Origin: Trichaptum fuscoviolaceum
Lineage: Eukaryota; Basidiomycota; Agaricomycetes; Hymenochaetales; Trichaptaceae
Assembly (NCBI GenBank): GCA_910574455.1
Contig: CAJSYZ010000012.1
Location: 1,853,317-1,917,316, forward strand
Length of the DNA stretch: 64,000 bases
Reading direction: 5' to 3'
A program made the translations under genes and the position numbers. Below, one piece after another: positions 23,862 to 34,851 of this stretch (within the stretch, counting starts at the first letter, position 1; each line of letters begins with the position of its first letter). The notes beneath the pieces were generated by a model. It did no database searches, had not been told where the DNA came from, and saw only the letters and a program-made list of their open reading frames with translations.

Positions 23862-24584
23862 ATGAACCTTGAACGATCTCTTTGTACCTTTCGAGCGCTT
23901 AATAGGGACGAAAAGTACACCATCTGGTCTACATTTCCAGCGCCGAGATTCAAGACATACTCAGCAGCATTGATTCAACTGGAGGACAGATCCCCGGGGC
24001 AAACCACCAAAGCGAACAGGGTCAAGAACTTCTACGGTGCAGTTGCTCTTATCCAAGATCGTTCTACGGATTCGTTTTCCCTTTGCATCGTGCAGTTGCA
24101 GAATGCCAAAAATATCTTGTCTGGTCGCATCATCCGAGATTTGGTCCTGTCGGGAGACTCTCACTTCGACTCTGATACAACGTTGGATCCCAATTTGAAA
24201 TTTGTATACTCGGACAAAGTGAGTGAATGAGTTATGTCCTTTTAAGATGTGTGAATGCAATTCTGATTTATCAGTCAGACACTGATTCTACACTTTCAGT
24301 TCTTTGACTCCCACGAAGCTGAGAAGATGGCGGGTAGAACGAGGCGGGTAATTGGATGTGCGTCATAAACGGTTGACAGTTGTCCAAGAAAAGGCTGGCT
24401 CACCAACCTCATAGTTCACCTTCGACAATCTCATCCGAAGAGCGATCACACGTTCCTTGCACACGTTATGGACTATTTAGAGTCCAATGGGGTTTCTAAA
24501 GAAGACATATACGACAACATCACTAAAATAAAGAGATTTGTCCGCGCAAAAGAAGACGAAGGTCTTACATTTGCGATTCCTTGA
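23862..24584 (+). CDS. Minimal WASP-like protein: WH1 (EVH1) domain plus GBD-like helix
   Basis: Model: exons 23862-24218, 24301-24358 and 24415-24584, giving 194 aa. Residues ~15-138 follow the WH1 pattern of the WASP gene 4.5 kb downstream: LNRDEKYTIW (WASP MNKDEKDRV), TYSAALIQLED, FYGAVALIQDRSTDSFSLCI, then the closing strand and helix LKFVYSDK...FFDSHEAEKMAG. The tail (residues ~153-190, HVMDYLESNGVSKEDIYDNI then IKRFVRA) aligns with the part of the WASP GTPase-binding domain after CRIB (LMEQLEKHGIDRSLIAENMD, then IKGFVRD). There is no CRIB, proline-rich, WH2 or acidic segment, so it cannot activate Arp2/3 by known means. It might compete with WASP for a WIP/verprolin-type partner (inference). 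ATG 23862 was chosen because it sits just before the conserved domain; in-frame ATGs further upstream are possible. The third-exon junction (GGA T|TT) uses a strong GTGCGT donor. Confidence 0.6.
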
Positions 24585-25716
24585 CGTGCACTGCTCACAG
24601 CGGAGCGCTGGAGAAAAGCCGATTCACTGCATTTCGTGGCTGATAGGAACTTACCTAAAGCTCCGTCGCCCTCGGGTACTGCATTTCAGAATCTGCGCTT
24701 CGAGATCTCGCTCTTGCTGTAGGACATCTGGCGGAATCACCTGACGGAACTGATATCTACCCAAAAACGTTGGAAGATGGAGGCGCGGACATTTTTATGT
24801 CGCTCTATTTGGTTGAATCCTGTTTTGAGACCTTTCCGCATGCATGTTTGTGCTTCATACCAATCTCAGACCTCTTTCAGACTTGAACGGTTCGTAGTCC
24901 CATCTGATGAGTCCGTTAGCAAAACTTGGATGCGTTTCCTACAAAGTCTATCTGTGTGCATCATGTTTCTTTCCCCCTAATGGAATCGTACTATGATCAC
25001 GTCATATGTTGACACCCCGACGTTTGACGGTTTAAAAGACGAGATATTGTTAGGCTTGTTAGCAGCTTATGAGATTGACAAAATTCTTGATGCAAGTCTG
25101 CGATGTGTTCAACTTCGAGGCCTGAGCTCAGGAGGTCATTGCAGGGCAAAAGTTGGGTCCGCAATTCTCACGATGCCAGCTGCCTTTGAAGTCAAAGAAT
25201 CTCAGCTTCTTCTCCTATTCCCGCACCCATCTGGACTCTCAAAGTAGCAACAAGTTACACCGGGCTCTATTAATCATACAAGGACAGGGCTATGAGTCCA
25301 CCTTACCAGCGTGCAGTTTAGCCTTCTACTGCGCTTCTTTTCAGGGTAGAGATGCGATCATGAATCAACGGCAGTGCACCTGCACTATAATTACTCGTGA
25401 GCCGTATATGATTTGACTGACTATGAAAGTGCTGTTGCCTGAACAAGGCTTCTAGCCGCGCATCGGGTCTTCTCATCAAGTTGTTTTCTGAACTCTGTCT
25501 CTGCCGAGGCGAAATAATTTCTATGTAAGGTGACATCCTGCTTCTGCTCTGCTAACAGCGCCAAAGTTGACTTCTCTTCACAGCATAGCTACTGATATCG
25601 AAATAAAGAAGAGAACTTCGATACGCTTCTGCATCACTATATATGTCTGCCAGTCGTCCGAGTCATCCTTGGGTTCCCACTCGTCGCACAGACATCTACC
25701 CCTATCCTACTCCGCA
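24585..25716. other. Spacer between the two WH1 genes; no gene supported
   Basis: Two overlapping frames at 24590-24850 have codon-like texture (for example ALRDLALAVGHLAESPDG) but do not extend or splice into anything I recognise. This may be decayed coding sequence. Confidence 0.35.
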
Positions 25717-28146
25717 ATGACTGTCTCGCTGCCTGTTGATCGACCTTTGCACAAAGACGAAAAGAAAGTCATCTATCAAGCATTTCATGCAGCTTCCTAC
25801 AGGATCTACTCTGCCGCATTAATTTTTGCGCATGGAGGAAATGGCGCGGAGAAGCTCAGTGATTGGCGTGGCGCGCTCGTTTTGGCTCGGGAACGTTCAT
25901 CGGACATGCATTTCTTGTCCTTTTTCAAGCTACAAGTCGATGAACATCTACCCGGTGTGACTGATCTAATGCTAGTATTATCGGACAAATCAAAAATGAG
26001 GTCTGGCACGCATCTGCATAAAGACGTGTTAAAAAATGTCATATATACAGACTTAGTGAGTATCTGACTTGTTGCTTAAGGACAGCGAGCTTCATCTCAC
26101 TAAGCTTTAGACGTCGAGTATGCAGATTCAATTCTGCGATAATGACGAAGCAGTTGAGATGATAAGGAAATTCGAGAAGGTACTTCATGGTTCGTTATTC
26201 GCCTCTTGGGACTGTCTATTATTCTCATACTTTACAACAGTACATTTCGGGAAAGTTCGAGGGTCAAGAATGTCTGCAAACACCTCCGACCCTCTGAGTC
26301 GTCGGAGTAGTGTGGATACCGGCAGCACCGTTTCTTCGTGGCTCACATCTTTAGATTGCTTAGAAAATGATGACGTCGGCACGTCGAGAGTACGAGATAT
26401 GAAAGGATCAAGCAGTCAAAAACTCAGACAACAGACTGATACACTTTCCTCTCAATCCAATCGCTACAATGAGCATGCCAGGTGTGGCTCAAGTGTCCGG
26501 GCTGCTTCTCCGCGGTTCGATATGCAGCGACCTGAACGCGGCATGCAAGCACTCACCCTGAATACATCGGTTCTTTCATCTCGCGACAGACAACTCGTAG
26601 AATCGCCCACCTCCATTAAATTCTCTCCGACGCCAGAATTTCAACGTCCATCCTGCAGCCACCCAGGCCATTCATCCAGAACGCTATCCCGAGAGCTTCA
26701 GCTCCGTGATCGTACAGTATACGTTCGGGACCTGTCGAAAAATTTACAATCAATCCAATCAACACCTGTAAAAGATGGCACCGGTGGCTTCGGTGCTGTA
26801 CGGAAAGGTGTGTTCATTGATGAAGAGCAGACTCCCCAGAGAAGAGTATTTGTGGCAATAAAGTCGATAAAGACTTACAGACCAACAGGCGTACTCAATA
26901 CAAAAGTAAGGTTTTACATCAGTCGAGCTTTGTTGAAAGGGAACACTGATTTGATCTGAAGCGTTTTCGGAATGAGGCAGGCATATGGAGTCCCTTGCGA
27001 CATAAGAATGTTCTGAGACTCCTCGGCATTGCCGAGCTCCCTGACATGAACATGCCCGCTTGTCTTGTTTCACCATTTATGAAAAACGGACACGTCATAC
27101 GCTTCTTAAAGGAAAACCCAAGCAGACGCCGTCTTCCATTTGTGAGCTAACAAATCTCTCTTCTAATGTAGACGCTGCAGCTGTTGTTGTACAGATCCAA
27201 GGGATCGCTGAGGGGATTGCGTACTTGCACCAGAAATGCATTATCCACGGTGATCTAAAAGGGGTGTGTATTTTCCGTTGTCGCATGCTGACATACACCC
27301 ACTAAAGAGCGAATAATTTCAGTCAAATATACTAGTATCGGATACGGAAGAACCACTTTTGTGCGACTTCGGACTCGCATCGCTGGATGACGGAGCTACT
27401 AGTAGCCGAACTGATTCAAAGAGTATCTTGTGCGCTGGTAGCTATCAGTGGATGGCAAAGGAGCTTCTGATGGCGGAAATACCGGGACTCGAAGTTTCGC
27501 CGGCTTCTGACATATGGGCGTTTGCAATGGTCGTGATCGAGGTACTCCTTCCTTTGCCAGTTTCCTTTCTAAAGCCCTGGCTGAAATATAAAATCTGTAA
27601 GATGTTGACGACCAAACTGCCATTTCCTGACTTGAGCAATTATGGGATGCTTGTTATTGCGCTCAACCCGAGCGGTAGGAAAAGGGCGGTACGCCCGAAG
27701 AGGCCGGATGTACCAGAATGTTGTGACGCACTCTGGAATCTGCTTGGTCGGTGCTGGCAAGACAACCAAAATGATAGGCCGTCATCTGCAGAAGTCCTCC
27801 AAGTGGTAGGTCTTTTGGTTCTCCCTCAAATATAACGCCTTCTCAAAGCTTTATGTTCAGCTCCGAGAAGTGCGCCACACGAAGCCTAGCATAAGTCAGG
27901 CTCTCGAAGGCAGGTTCCATTGATTTTATATTTTGGGCCGTGCTCACCTATCTTATAGATCACATGCGAGATTCGCTGTCGAACTCGCTGAAAAGCAATA
28001 CAACACCTCGCACAAAGGTGGTAGAGTATCTCAGATCGAGAGGCGTGTCTCAATCCGATATCAGCAAAAACATGGCTTTGATTGAAGATTTCATCCTCAG
28101 TGCGGAGAGAAAAGGGCTTGTACCTACACGATCGCTTGGACAATGA
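25717..28146 (+). CDS. WH1-kinase fusion: WH1 domain, Ser-rich linker, TKL-like kinase, GBD-like tail
   Basis: Nine-exon model: 25717-26055, 26111-26189, 26241-26905, 26962-27141, 27195-27263, 27323-27541, 27602-27805, 27861-27894 and 27959-28146, ~658 aa. Residues 1-140 are WH1-like (LHKDEKKVIY, RIYSAALIFA, DWRGALVLARERSSDMHFLS, MQIQFCDNDEAVEMIRKFEK). Residues ~140-300 are a Ser-rich linker. Residues ~315-585 form a full kinase domain of the agaricomycete TKL-like type: Gly loop GTGGFG (~319), VAIK lysine (~347), catalytic loop IIHGDLKGSNILV (~Asp441), CDFG (~459), WMAKELL in place of the APE region, DIWAFAMVVIE, then CWQDNQNDRPS. All catalytic residues are present. The tail (KVVEYLRSRGVSQSDISKNM, then ALIEDFI) matches the WASP GBD helix. 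The last junction (27894/27959) uses a weak GTCAGG donor; without it the protein ends at 27923 and lacks the tail. Likely a signalling kinase tethered to WASP-type partners (inference). Confidence 0.75.
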
Positions 28147-28723
28147 CTGCTGCAGTGTGAGTGATATAGTGGTATCTCGCGTTTTTCTATGGAAGTACAT
28201 AATTGATGTAGGAGAGTGGATTAAAAAATTGTATGATGCTCAGTACTTATCTATACTCGTAGTGGGCGTGTGTTGCCGCTGGTGCGTGGAGACAAGTTGG
28301 TCGCTGCCTCATTGACACAGCGCCGCCGTTGGACGTACATGCGAGGTAATAGATAGCGGCGGCCCATGGACCCGACATTTGTCTAAATAAAATATACGTA
28401 TAAATGCATTAGAGCATAGTGCTGAGAAGACGTATTACATGTATGAATTTCGTCAAAAAGAATATCTATTATGTCGAATTACCGGTCTTCCCTTATCCGG
28501 CCGAGCTGCACCGTCCACGCTGCGGACACCTGCGCAATTCACTCCTTGACGTGCACACTCCTCGTTGCAGACTCTATCTACTCGATATCGATATAAAGGC
28601 TGCATATAATTTGTCTGCGAGCTCCCTCTCGAGAACGTTCTGTGGCCTAGGGCAACCACTATATAGGCCTGCCGGTGAAACTGTGGCTAGTTCTACTGGC
28701 AATCACGAGCTCGAGACATACAT
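28147..28723. other. Intergenic between the WH1-kinase and WASP genes
   Basis: Promoter region of the WASP gene. No gene recognised. Confidence 0.5.
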
Positions 28724-30707
28724 ATGCCTCTGCAATCCACGATGAACAAGGACGAAAAAGACAGAGTCAAGAACGCACTCACGCCAACGTCTAAAATCCT
28801 CACAGCAACGGTAGCGAGGATATACTATGCTTATCCGGACCCACAGAACTGGTCATTCTCTGGAGAGCAGGGCGGGCTAGCGTTTGTCAAGGACAAGAGC
28901 TCCGGCTTGTATTACTTCCGTCTCGTCGACCTGCAGGGCACTCGAGGGATTCTGTGGGAGCACGAGCTGTACGATAGCTTTATGCTGAATGAAGACAGGC
29001 CGTTCTTCCATTCATTCGCGGGCGATGTGAGTGTACAGACAGTAGCTATTTAGAGTCGACATTAACACATTGAGTTCAGGAATGCATGATCGGTATCGTC
29101 TACTCAGATGAAAGCGAAGCTACGTCGTTTCTGAAGACGGTGAACAAAAAGAAGGCTGCGATTGGTAAGATCTTACACTCTAGCTTGCCACCTCCGTCTA
29201 TTCTACGGATTGCAAGTCCTCATAGTCGCTCCGCATACGATGCACTCACGGGAGGCACAGCTGGGTACCTGATCACTGGACATGTCCAAATGCAGGTCTG
29301 TGAGGCATGGCACCCATCACTCGAGACCTGTTTTATCTTTGGACAATACGTCTGTTACGGTACGGTGACTGGCTGTACGAGGCTGTCTTATGGACGTGCC
29401 GTGAACTTCGGACATGTTTTTGAGTAAAATTGCTATGCTTCATGGACCTGCTCGTGGACTGTCGCACTATCAGATAGCCTGAGCGTGGAATGGAGGTTTC
29501 GCTGGAGGGTTGCACTTCGACTTTACATAACTTCCTACGATTCTGTCATATCACTTCCAGCTTTTGTTATTACTTCTTGTCTATTCAGATTATTCAAATC
29601 AACCATATCTGATGCATCCTTACAGGCAAAGCCAAAGCTGGGACCAGCAAAAAGAAGACGAAGAAAGCTACAGGAGGGAAGATTGACAAGTCCCTCATCT
29701 CAGGTCCACAACAGGGCTCCTTCCGACACGTCTCGCACATGGGGTACGACGCAGAGAAAGGGTTCATCTCCGATAATGTCGACCCGTCGTGGCTCGCGCT
29801 CATGGAGCAGCTTGAGAAACACGGCATCGACCGCTCGCTCATCGCAGAGAACATGGACTTCATCAAGGGCTTCGTGCGCGACGCGCAGTCGAAACCGCCT
29901 TCTTCAGGGAGAGGGAAGAAAGACAAAGGGCCACCACCGCCTGCGCCGGCCCCGCGGAAGAAGCCACCGGTACCTCCACCGCCGCGTCGTCCAACGCACG
30001 GGCAGTCCGACTCCGTGAGCTCGATTTCGACGCCGGTTGACCCGCCGGCTGCACCTCCAGCCCCTGCCCCGCCTTCACGCCCTCCACCTCCGATGAGGCA
30101 GCCTACGGCCCCTGCACCTCCTGTGGCACCCCCTCCTCCACCGATCCGCACGCCTGCACCCCCTACCGCACCACCCCGCCCACCGGCTGCGCCTCCCGCG
30201 CCTCCACCGCCACCCCCAGGTCGCCCGGGAGGAGCCGCACCCCCCCCTCCTCCTCCTCCTCCACCACCACCACCCCCTGTGGGAGGTAGTGCTCCCCCGC
30301 CCCCACCTCCGCCACCCCCGCCAGGCGGGTTTGGCGGCTCTCCTCTCCCTCCTCCTCCTCCGCCGCCGCCAGGTGGTTTCGGTGGCGCACCAGCACCTCC
30401 AGCAGGCATTCCGGCTCTACCTCCGGGGAGAAACGAGCTCCTTGCGTCCATCCAAGGCAAGGGAATCCACGCTCTCCGTAAGACAGGCGGACCTGTACAC
30501 GACGCTTCTGCTCCAACGGTCGTAGGCCGCGCGGCATCTCCACCGCCGGGCGATGACGGTGGCTCTGCTGGCGCCGCAGCTGCGGCTGGAGCAGCAGCAG
30601 CTGGTGGTGGCGACTTAGCTGCTGCGCTCGCGGCAGCGTTGACCCAGCGAAATAAGAAGTTGGGTGATAGTGACGAGGAGGACGACGATGAAGAGGAATG
30701 GGATTGA
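28724..30707 (+). CDS. LAS17: Wiskott-Aldrich syndrome protein homologue (WASP/Las17), Arp2/3 activator
   Basis: Exons 28724-29026, 29080-29164 and 29626-30707 give 489 aa. Domain order is classical. WH1, residues ~1-125 (ARIYYAYPDPQNWSF, FRLVDLQGTRGILWEHELY, MIGIVYSDESEATSF). Basic stretch ~130-150 (KKKTKKATGGK). CRIB/GBD ~154-215 (ISGPQQGSFRHVSHMGYD, then VDPSWLALMEQLEKHGID). Very long polyproline region ~225-395. WH2 ~397-418 (NELLASIQGKGIHALRK). C-terminal connector/acidic tail ending EEDDDEEEWD with the essential Trp. It binds G-actin and Arp2/3 to build branched actin at endocytic patches, controlled by Cdc42-type GTPases and WIP/verprolin. The second intron is 461 nt, much longer than its neighbours. 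Two genes built from its WH1 and GBD modules sit directly upstream on the same strand. The symbol follows the yeast orthologue (wsp1 in fission yeast). Confidence 0.95.
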
Positions 30708-33165
30708 TGCTTTCAAATAAGAACGCCGTCTATCTGTTTTCGGACAATGTATAGGATCTAGGATCTTTGTTACTTTGTATTCATCGCATTCCGATGTATT
30801 TACTACATGTCAATCTAACGTGGAATGTTGCATCTGCTCGGATGTATCAGCTCAAATATGAAGGATGGTTTTAAGCACTATTGAAACATTACTGCTAAAT
30901 GGGCCGCCACAGCGGCAACCTCCCTGGCTTACCCTTCGGATATAAGGACTGGGGCCTAAACTATCTAATGTTTCCCCCTTCTTCCAATGATGTCTACCCT
31001 TGACGATCCGATCCCTCGAATTTGAGACAGAATAGAAAGGGAAAGCCTCTCCCAAAACAACTCGTACATGGGAAGAGTTGACTCATCAATGAGGATCTGA
31101 AATCATGTTCGATTGAAGAGGCGCAGCTTAAACTATTCCTCAGCATCTGAATTTTCAGGGAGGAATTGTGTGGGTCTTCACTTGTCGAGATCATGCATCA
31201 TGATGCACATATCAATTGTATACTGCAATACTGCGCCTGTTCTCAACCAATTAATGTAGGAAAGCATTATTACAGTATGATCGAAATCAGCAGCTCTTCA
31301 CCAAAGCCCCTTCCGACAGGTAGTCCAGCCACCGAGTCTCACCACTACTCTCGACATCGGTGTACTCGCACTTTCCTACGGACCCGTCCACAGCACTTCC
31401 TGGGTACTTCAGCCTCCAGGCACGTCGCTCCAGTACGCCGTCATGGTGGCAGCAATGTCGCCCTCTGCACCGTGGAGAGCGTGGCGGAAAACGGCCGTCG
31501 GTCCCCTGCATTAGGCAGGGCAACATACCCGAACGGCGGCCACCCCGTACTCCCGAGCCGCGTCTGCATGCCCGGTCTCGCGGAAATGCAGAGTGCTGAA
31601 CCTCCGGGGGAAGCGGTCTCTGCGGCGGGGAAACATGCCTGTAAAATAATATGTAGTCAGGTCTTCGGACGGTCGCTGAGGAGTTCGGCGGCCACCTCGT
31701 ATGCCCAGGATGCGTTTGCATGCCCGGACCTGTGGTGATGTACTGTACTGGCCGTCTGTCCCTGAATAGGCGGCGGTCTCTGCGACGGGAAACATGCGTA
31801 GAGCTAGCGTTCTGGATGGCGGTGGCGCGAGTCCAATTCTCGAGCCGAGGGGTTTTCGCGTCTAGCATGATTCAAACGGGTCTAAACTTGGGTACCGGTT
31901 ATTCCCCCAAGGCTTGCGCGTTCTTTCCTCCCCATCCTGGCCTTCAATGGCGCGAACAGTTTTTTTTGCGGGTAAAGTAACAAACAAAAACCCACCACCA
32001 CATCTTATTCGTGTGATCTTGCCATAGAAAGGCGGCTAACGAGTGCAAGCAAGAGATTGATTATCGCGCGTCGAAGAAAGTATGCTTCAGCAACTTGAGT
32101 CCTAGGGTAGTCGGATGTATCCTCTTCACCTCTCATACTTTGGAGTCGCGAGGTTATCGGGAGAGCGGTGCCGAGTTCTTCACGATCGAGAATGAAAGAC
32201 ATCTGGACAGGCGATTCGGTGCAGCAGCGGCAGAGTCACATTAATTAGCCTTCAAGTCTACCATGAAGCTTGCTAATTCGGAATTAAGCTCAACCCGCAC
32301 AATTTCAACGCAGAACTTTACCTCTGAAGCGGCATGACAGATGTGTTGTTCATGGAGAATCTTACAAGGCTGCTCTGAGCTATGCGACATTGCAAAGTCA
32401 TCCGTTTGACTATGGTTACTTTTGTTCTACAAGTTACTGCATCAATCTTCATGACCAACAATAAAAACATCGAGTTTACCGATTTCACCATTTAGATGCT
32501 CCTCAGTTTCTACATGGTTTTCCTCCACAACACCGTTGAGCTCTTCACAGGCTTCCAGGTCCTCACTAGTGACTCTCACTCTTCAGCCTTCTGGGAGCAA
32601 ATGGTCGCTGAGCATCCATCCACATCGCTATAGCTAATATTGCACCCACCTCGCCATCGATTCTCGATGCCCTTTGACTTCTACAGCACATTCGCAAACT
32701 GGTCCGATATGTTTTCTTTGTCCGCATACTAAAATTCCTTCAAAATTCCGACCGCATGGATGTTGTCATATAATGACTTTTCTTCTTGTTCTGTTCTGTC
32801 GGATGTAGTCGAGGGGAGCAAGTGCCAAGGTAGAAGTCCTCTCGATACCGCACCAATGCTAGCCTTGCATACGTGACGCCAAGTTTTGCTCTTGAAAAGA
32901 GTACAGACTTTTGACGATACGGCAAGTTGCTTAAAAGATCAAATAAATGAAGACGCAGTACCAACTACTACAGTAGTACCAAGTGACGGCGGCAACCTTC
33001 GGGCGAAGTAGCCAGTGTGTTTCTCACTGGTGGCACGCGGATTACATCCAGTTCCGGAAACCCGCCGGCCGGATGTCAAGTACAGAGAAATTATTATTTA
33101 AGAATATGTCCGTTTCGACTTTGGTTTTATTTCAGAGAATTGGTACGATGTTGATACAAAGTATA
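30708..33165. other. 2.5-kb gene-poor region with a GC-rich degenerate repeat
   Basis: No supported gene. The part at 31.3-31.9 kb is GC-rich and repetitive (see the separate entry). The rest is AT-rich single-copy-looking sequence. Confidence 0.4.
31547..31798 (+). repeat. Two degenerate ~100-bp GC-rich direct repeats
   Basis: The blocks at about 31547-31645 and 31686-31798 share a similar order of words (GTCTGCATGCCCGG / GTTTGCATGCCCGG) and end almost identically (GCGGTCTCTGCGGCGGGGAA / GCGGTCTCTGCGACGGGAAA). Both strands show long overlapping ORFs that are compositional artefacts. Origin unknown; possibly a fragment of a GC-rich repeat family. Confidence 0.45.
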
Positions 33166-34545
33166 GACAAATCATAATCGGTGAGAAATATTGATAACCA
33201 CTATAAGAGAGCAAGCCGGGTACTACATGGATGTCTACTTCGTGAGCATCATCTTCACGAACTCTGCACAGATCCCGCGTCAGAAATGTGTCTCAATGAC
33301 TGTGTGATAAATGAGACGCACCCTCATAATTAATCTGGCCATCACCATCCACATCAGCTTCGCGGATCATCTCGTCGACCTCGGTATCCGACAATTTCTC
33401 GCCAATGTTGATCATGACCTGTCTGAGCTCGGCCGCAGAGATGTAGCCATTGTTGTCGCGGTCGAAGACCTTGAAGGCCTCCTTGATCTCCTCCTCGGAG
33501 TCGGTGTCGCGCATCTTGCGCGCCATCATGGTTAGGAACTCGGGGAAGTCAATCGTGCCATTGCCGTCAGCGTCGACCTCGTTGATCATGTCCAGCAGCT
33601 CTGCCTCAGTCGGGTTCTGGCCTAGGGAGCGCATGACGGTGCCGAGCTCCTTGGTGGTGATTGTCCCATCGCCGTCTACGAGAAGTTCATCAGTGCCCTG
33701 CAAGGGCATAGGGCGCGGTGTACAGCGGCTGATCTCGCCTGATCGGGAAGGTGGAGGGTAACATACCTTTGTCAAATAACGAGAACGCCTCCTTGAACTC
33801 TGAAAGGTAGTGAGCACCTCAAGTCGCTGATTTAGCTTAGGATGAGCGCGTGCTAACCAGAGATTTGCTCTGTTGGGCGGAAAGGGAGGGCGTCAGCGCC
33901 GAAAGCAGTGTAAAACAACGCCTACGCCAGCCTGATGACTGTATGCACTCGCAAAAGCACAACAACGCGTCGCAGGCTGGTGTAGGCGCGTCAAACGAGT
34001 GGTTCAATCATGCTCACCCTCAGACTATGTCGCCGAACCCGCATGCGCAACGAATATCCATATCCCGAACGAAATCAGCGCCCACTCCAATCCAAACGCG
34101 CAATCGATGACACAGTCACTTACAAGAGTATCGGCCATGGCTGTTGAGGATGTCGGGGTAGAGGAGAAGAGGTTATTCGAAGGGAAAGAGAGACGGCTAA
34201 GCTTTATATATGGGCAGGATGTGGAAGGAGAACAAGTTGAGCAGAAGCGATGCTGTCGCTGGCAATATGATAGGGCAAGATGGTAGCAACGTTTTAGGAA
34301 ACTTGAATTGCTTATTTGATTTTTGAGTTCCCCGCTTCCGACTGACCCCCCTACTAGTACTAGTATCCATCGCCTTATACTTTCAGTCGTCTAAGCATCA
34401 GTTTACTATTACATAAGTATAAATCTAATCCACTCTGAATATGTAAATCTCTGCATTTCTCCTTATTTCCTACATATGCTGTTTCTCAGTGATAAGACAA
34501 CAAAACTCCGAGTTTGAAAATCGTGCACTGCCTGTTCATTTTCGA
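33166..34545 (-). repeat. Calmodulin-locus duplication, unit A
   Basis: From GACAAATCATAATCGG at 33166 the sequence matches unit B (36278 onward) base for base, with scattered changes. The match runs through the whole calmodulin gene, its introns, its promoter and ~400 bp beyond, fading near 34545. Same orientation as unit B. The right limit is approximate. Confidence 0.85.
33235..34138 (-). CDS. CMD1: Calmodulin, copy 1
   Basis: Six exons on the minus strand: 34138-34124, 34024-34018 (a 7-nt microexon, TCTGAGG), 33869-33858, 33799-33767, 33675-33322 and 33263-33235. They sum to 450 nt and encode exactly 149 aa, the canonical length. The product begins [20 protein letters not shown] and has four complete EF-hand loops ([48 protein letters not shown]). 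It ends [13 protein letters not shown]. Calmodulin is the main calcium sensor and activates calcineurin and CaM kinases; a calcineurin A gene lies ~12 kb away. Differences from the usual fungal sequence ([22 protein letters not shown]) suggest relaxed or shifted constraint compared with the normally near-invariant protein. This copy keeps the empty site (TAG at 33709-33711) where copy 2 has a MITE. Confidence 0.93.
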
Positions 34546-34851
34546 AAATGCTGCCAGTACTAGGCAAAATCTCACTACCCCAGCCTAAGCGCCAAAGCTT
34601 CACCTGAAGATCACCAGCTTCCTGCATTCATCTCTATCCCCTCGTTCATTTTCTACTTCCTATAGAGCTTTCATGTCTTTCATTAATATCTCAGAGCTCT
34701 CAATTGACTAATTGAAGTCCATCAGCATCTCCACTTCTAACGTGAAATTGGACATAAAAAATGATTCGAACTTGACAGGACTGCCAGTGACATCCAATCC
34801 AAACTCGGACGACTGACTCTTTAAATACTTATATGATCGCATCTTTCAGAC

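Noticed and set aside
27142..27171. A 30-nt intron in the WH1-kinase ending at ATGTAG
   Set aside because: It puts the kinase out of frame. Using the acceptor at 27194 gives a normal 53-nt intron and restores LPF-IQGIAEG, as also seen in the 39.5-kb paralogue.
29594..30460. Long Gly-rich minus-strand ORF (288 codons)
   Set aside because: It is the exact antisense of the WASP polyproline tract; poly-Gly arises from CCN codons read backwards. The plus strand has the full WASP domain order.
33311..33761. Plus-strand ORFs across the calmodulin genes
   Set aside because: They are antisense shadows of the EF-hand exons, which are complete and conserved on the minus strand in both copies.
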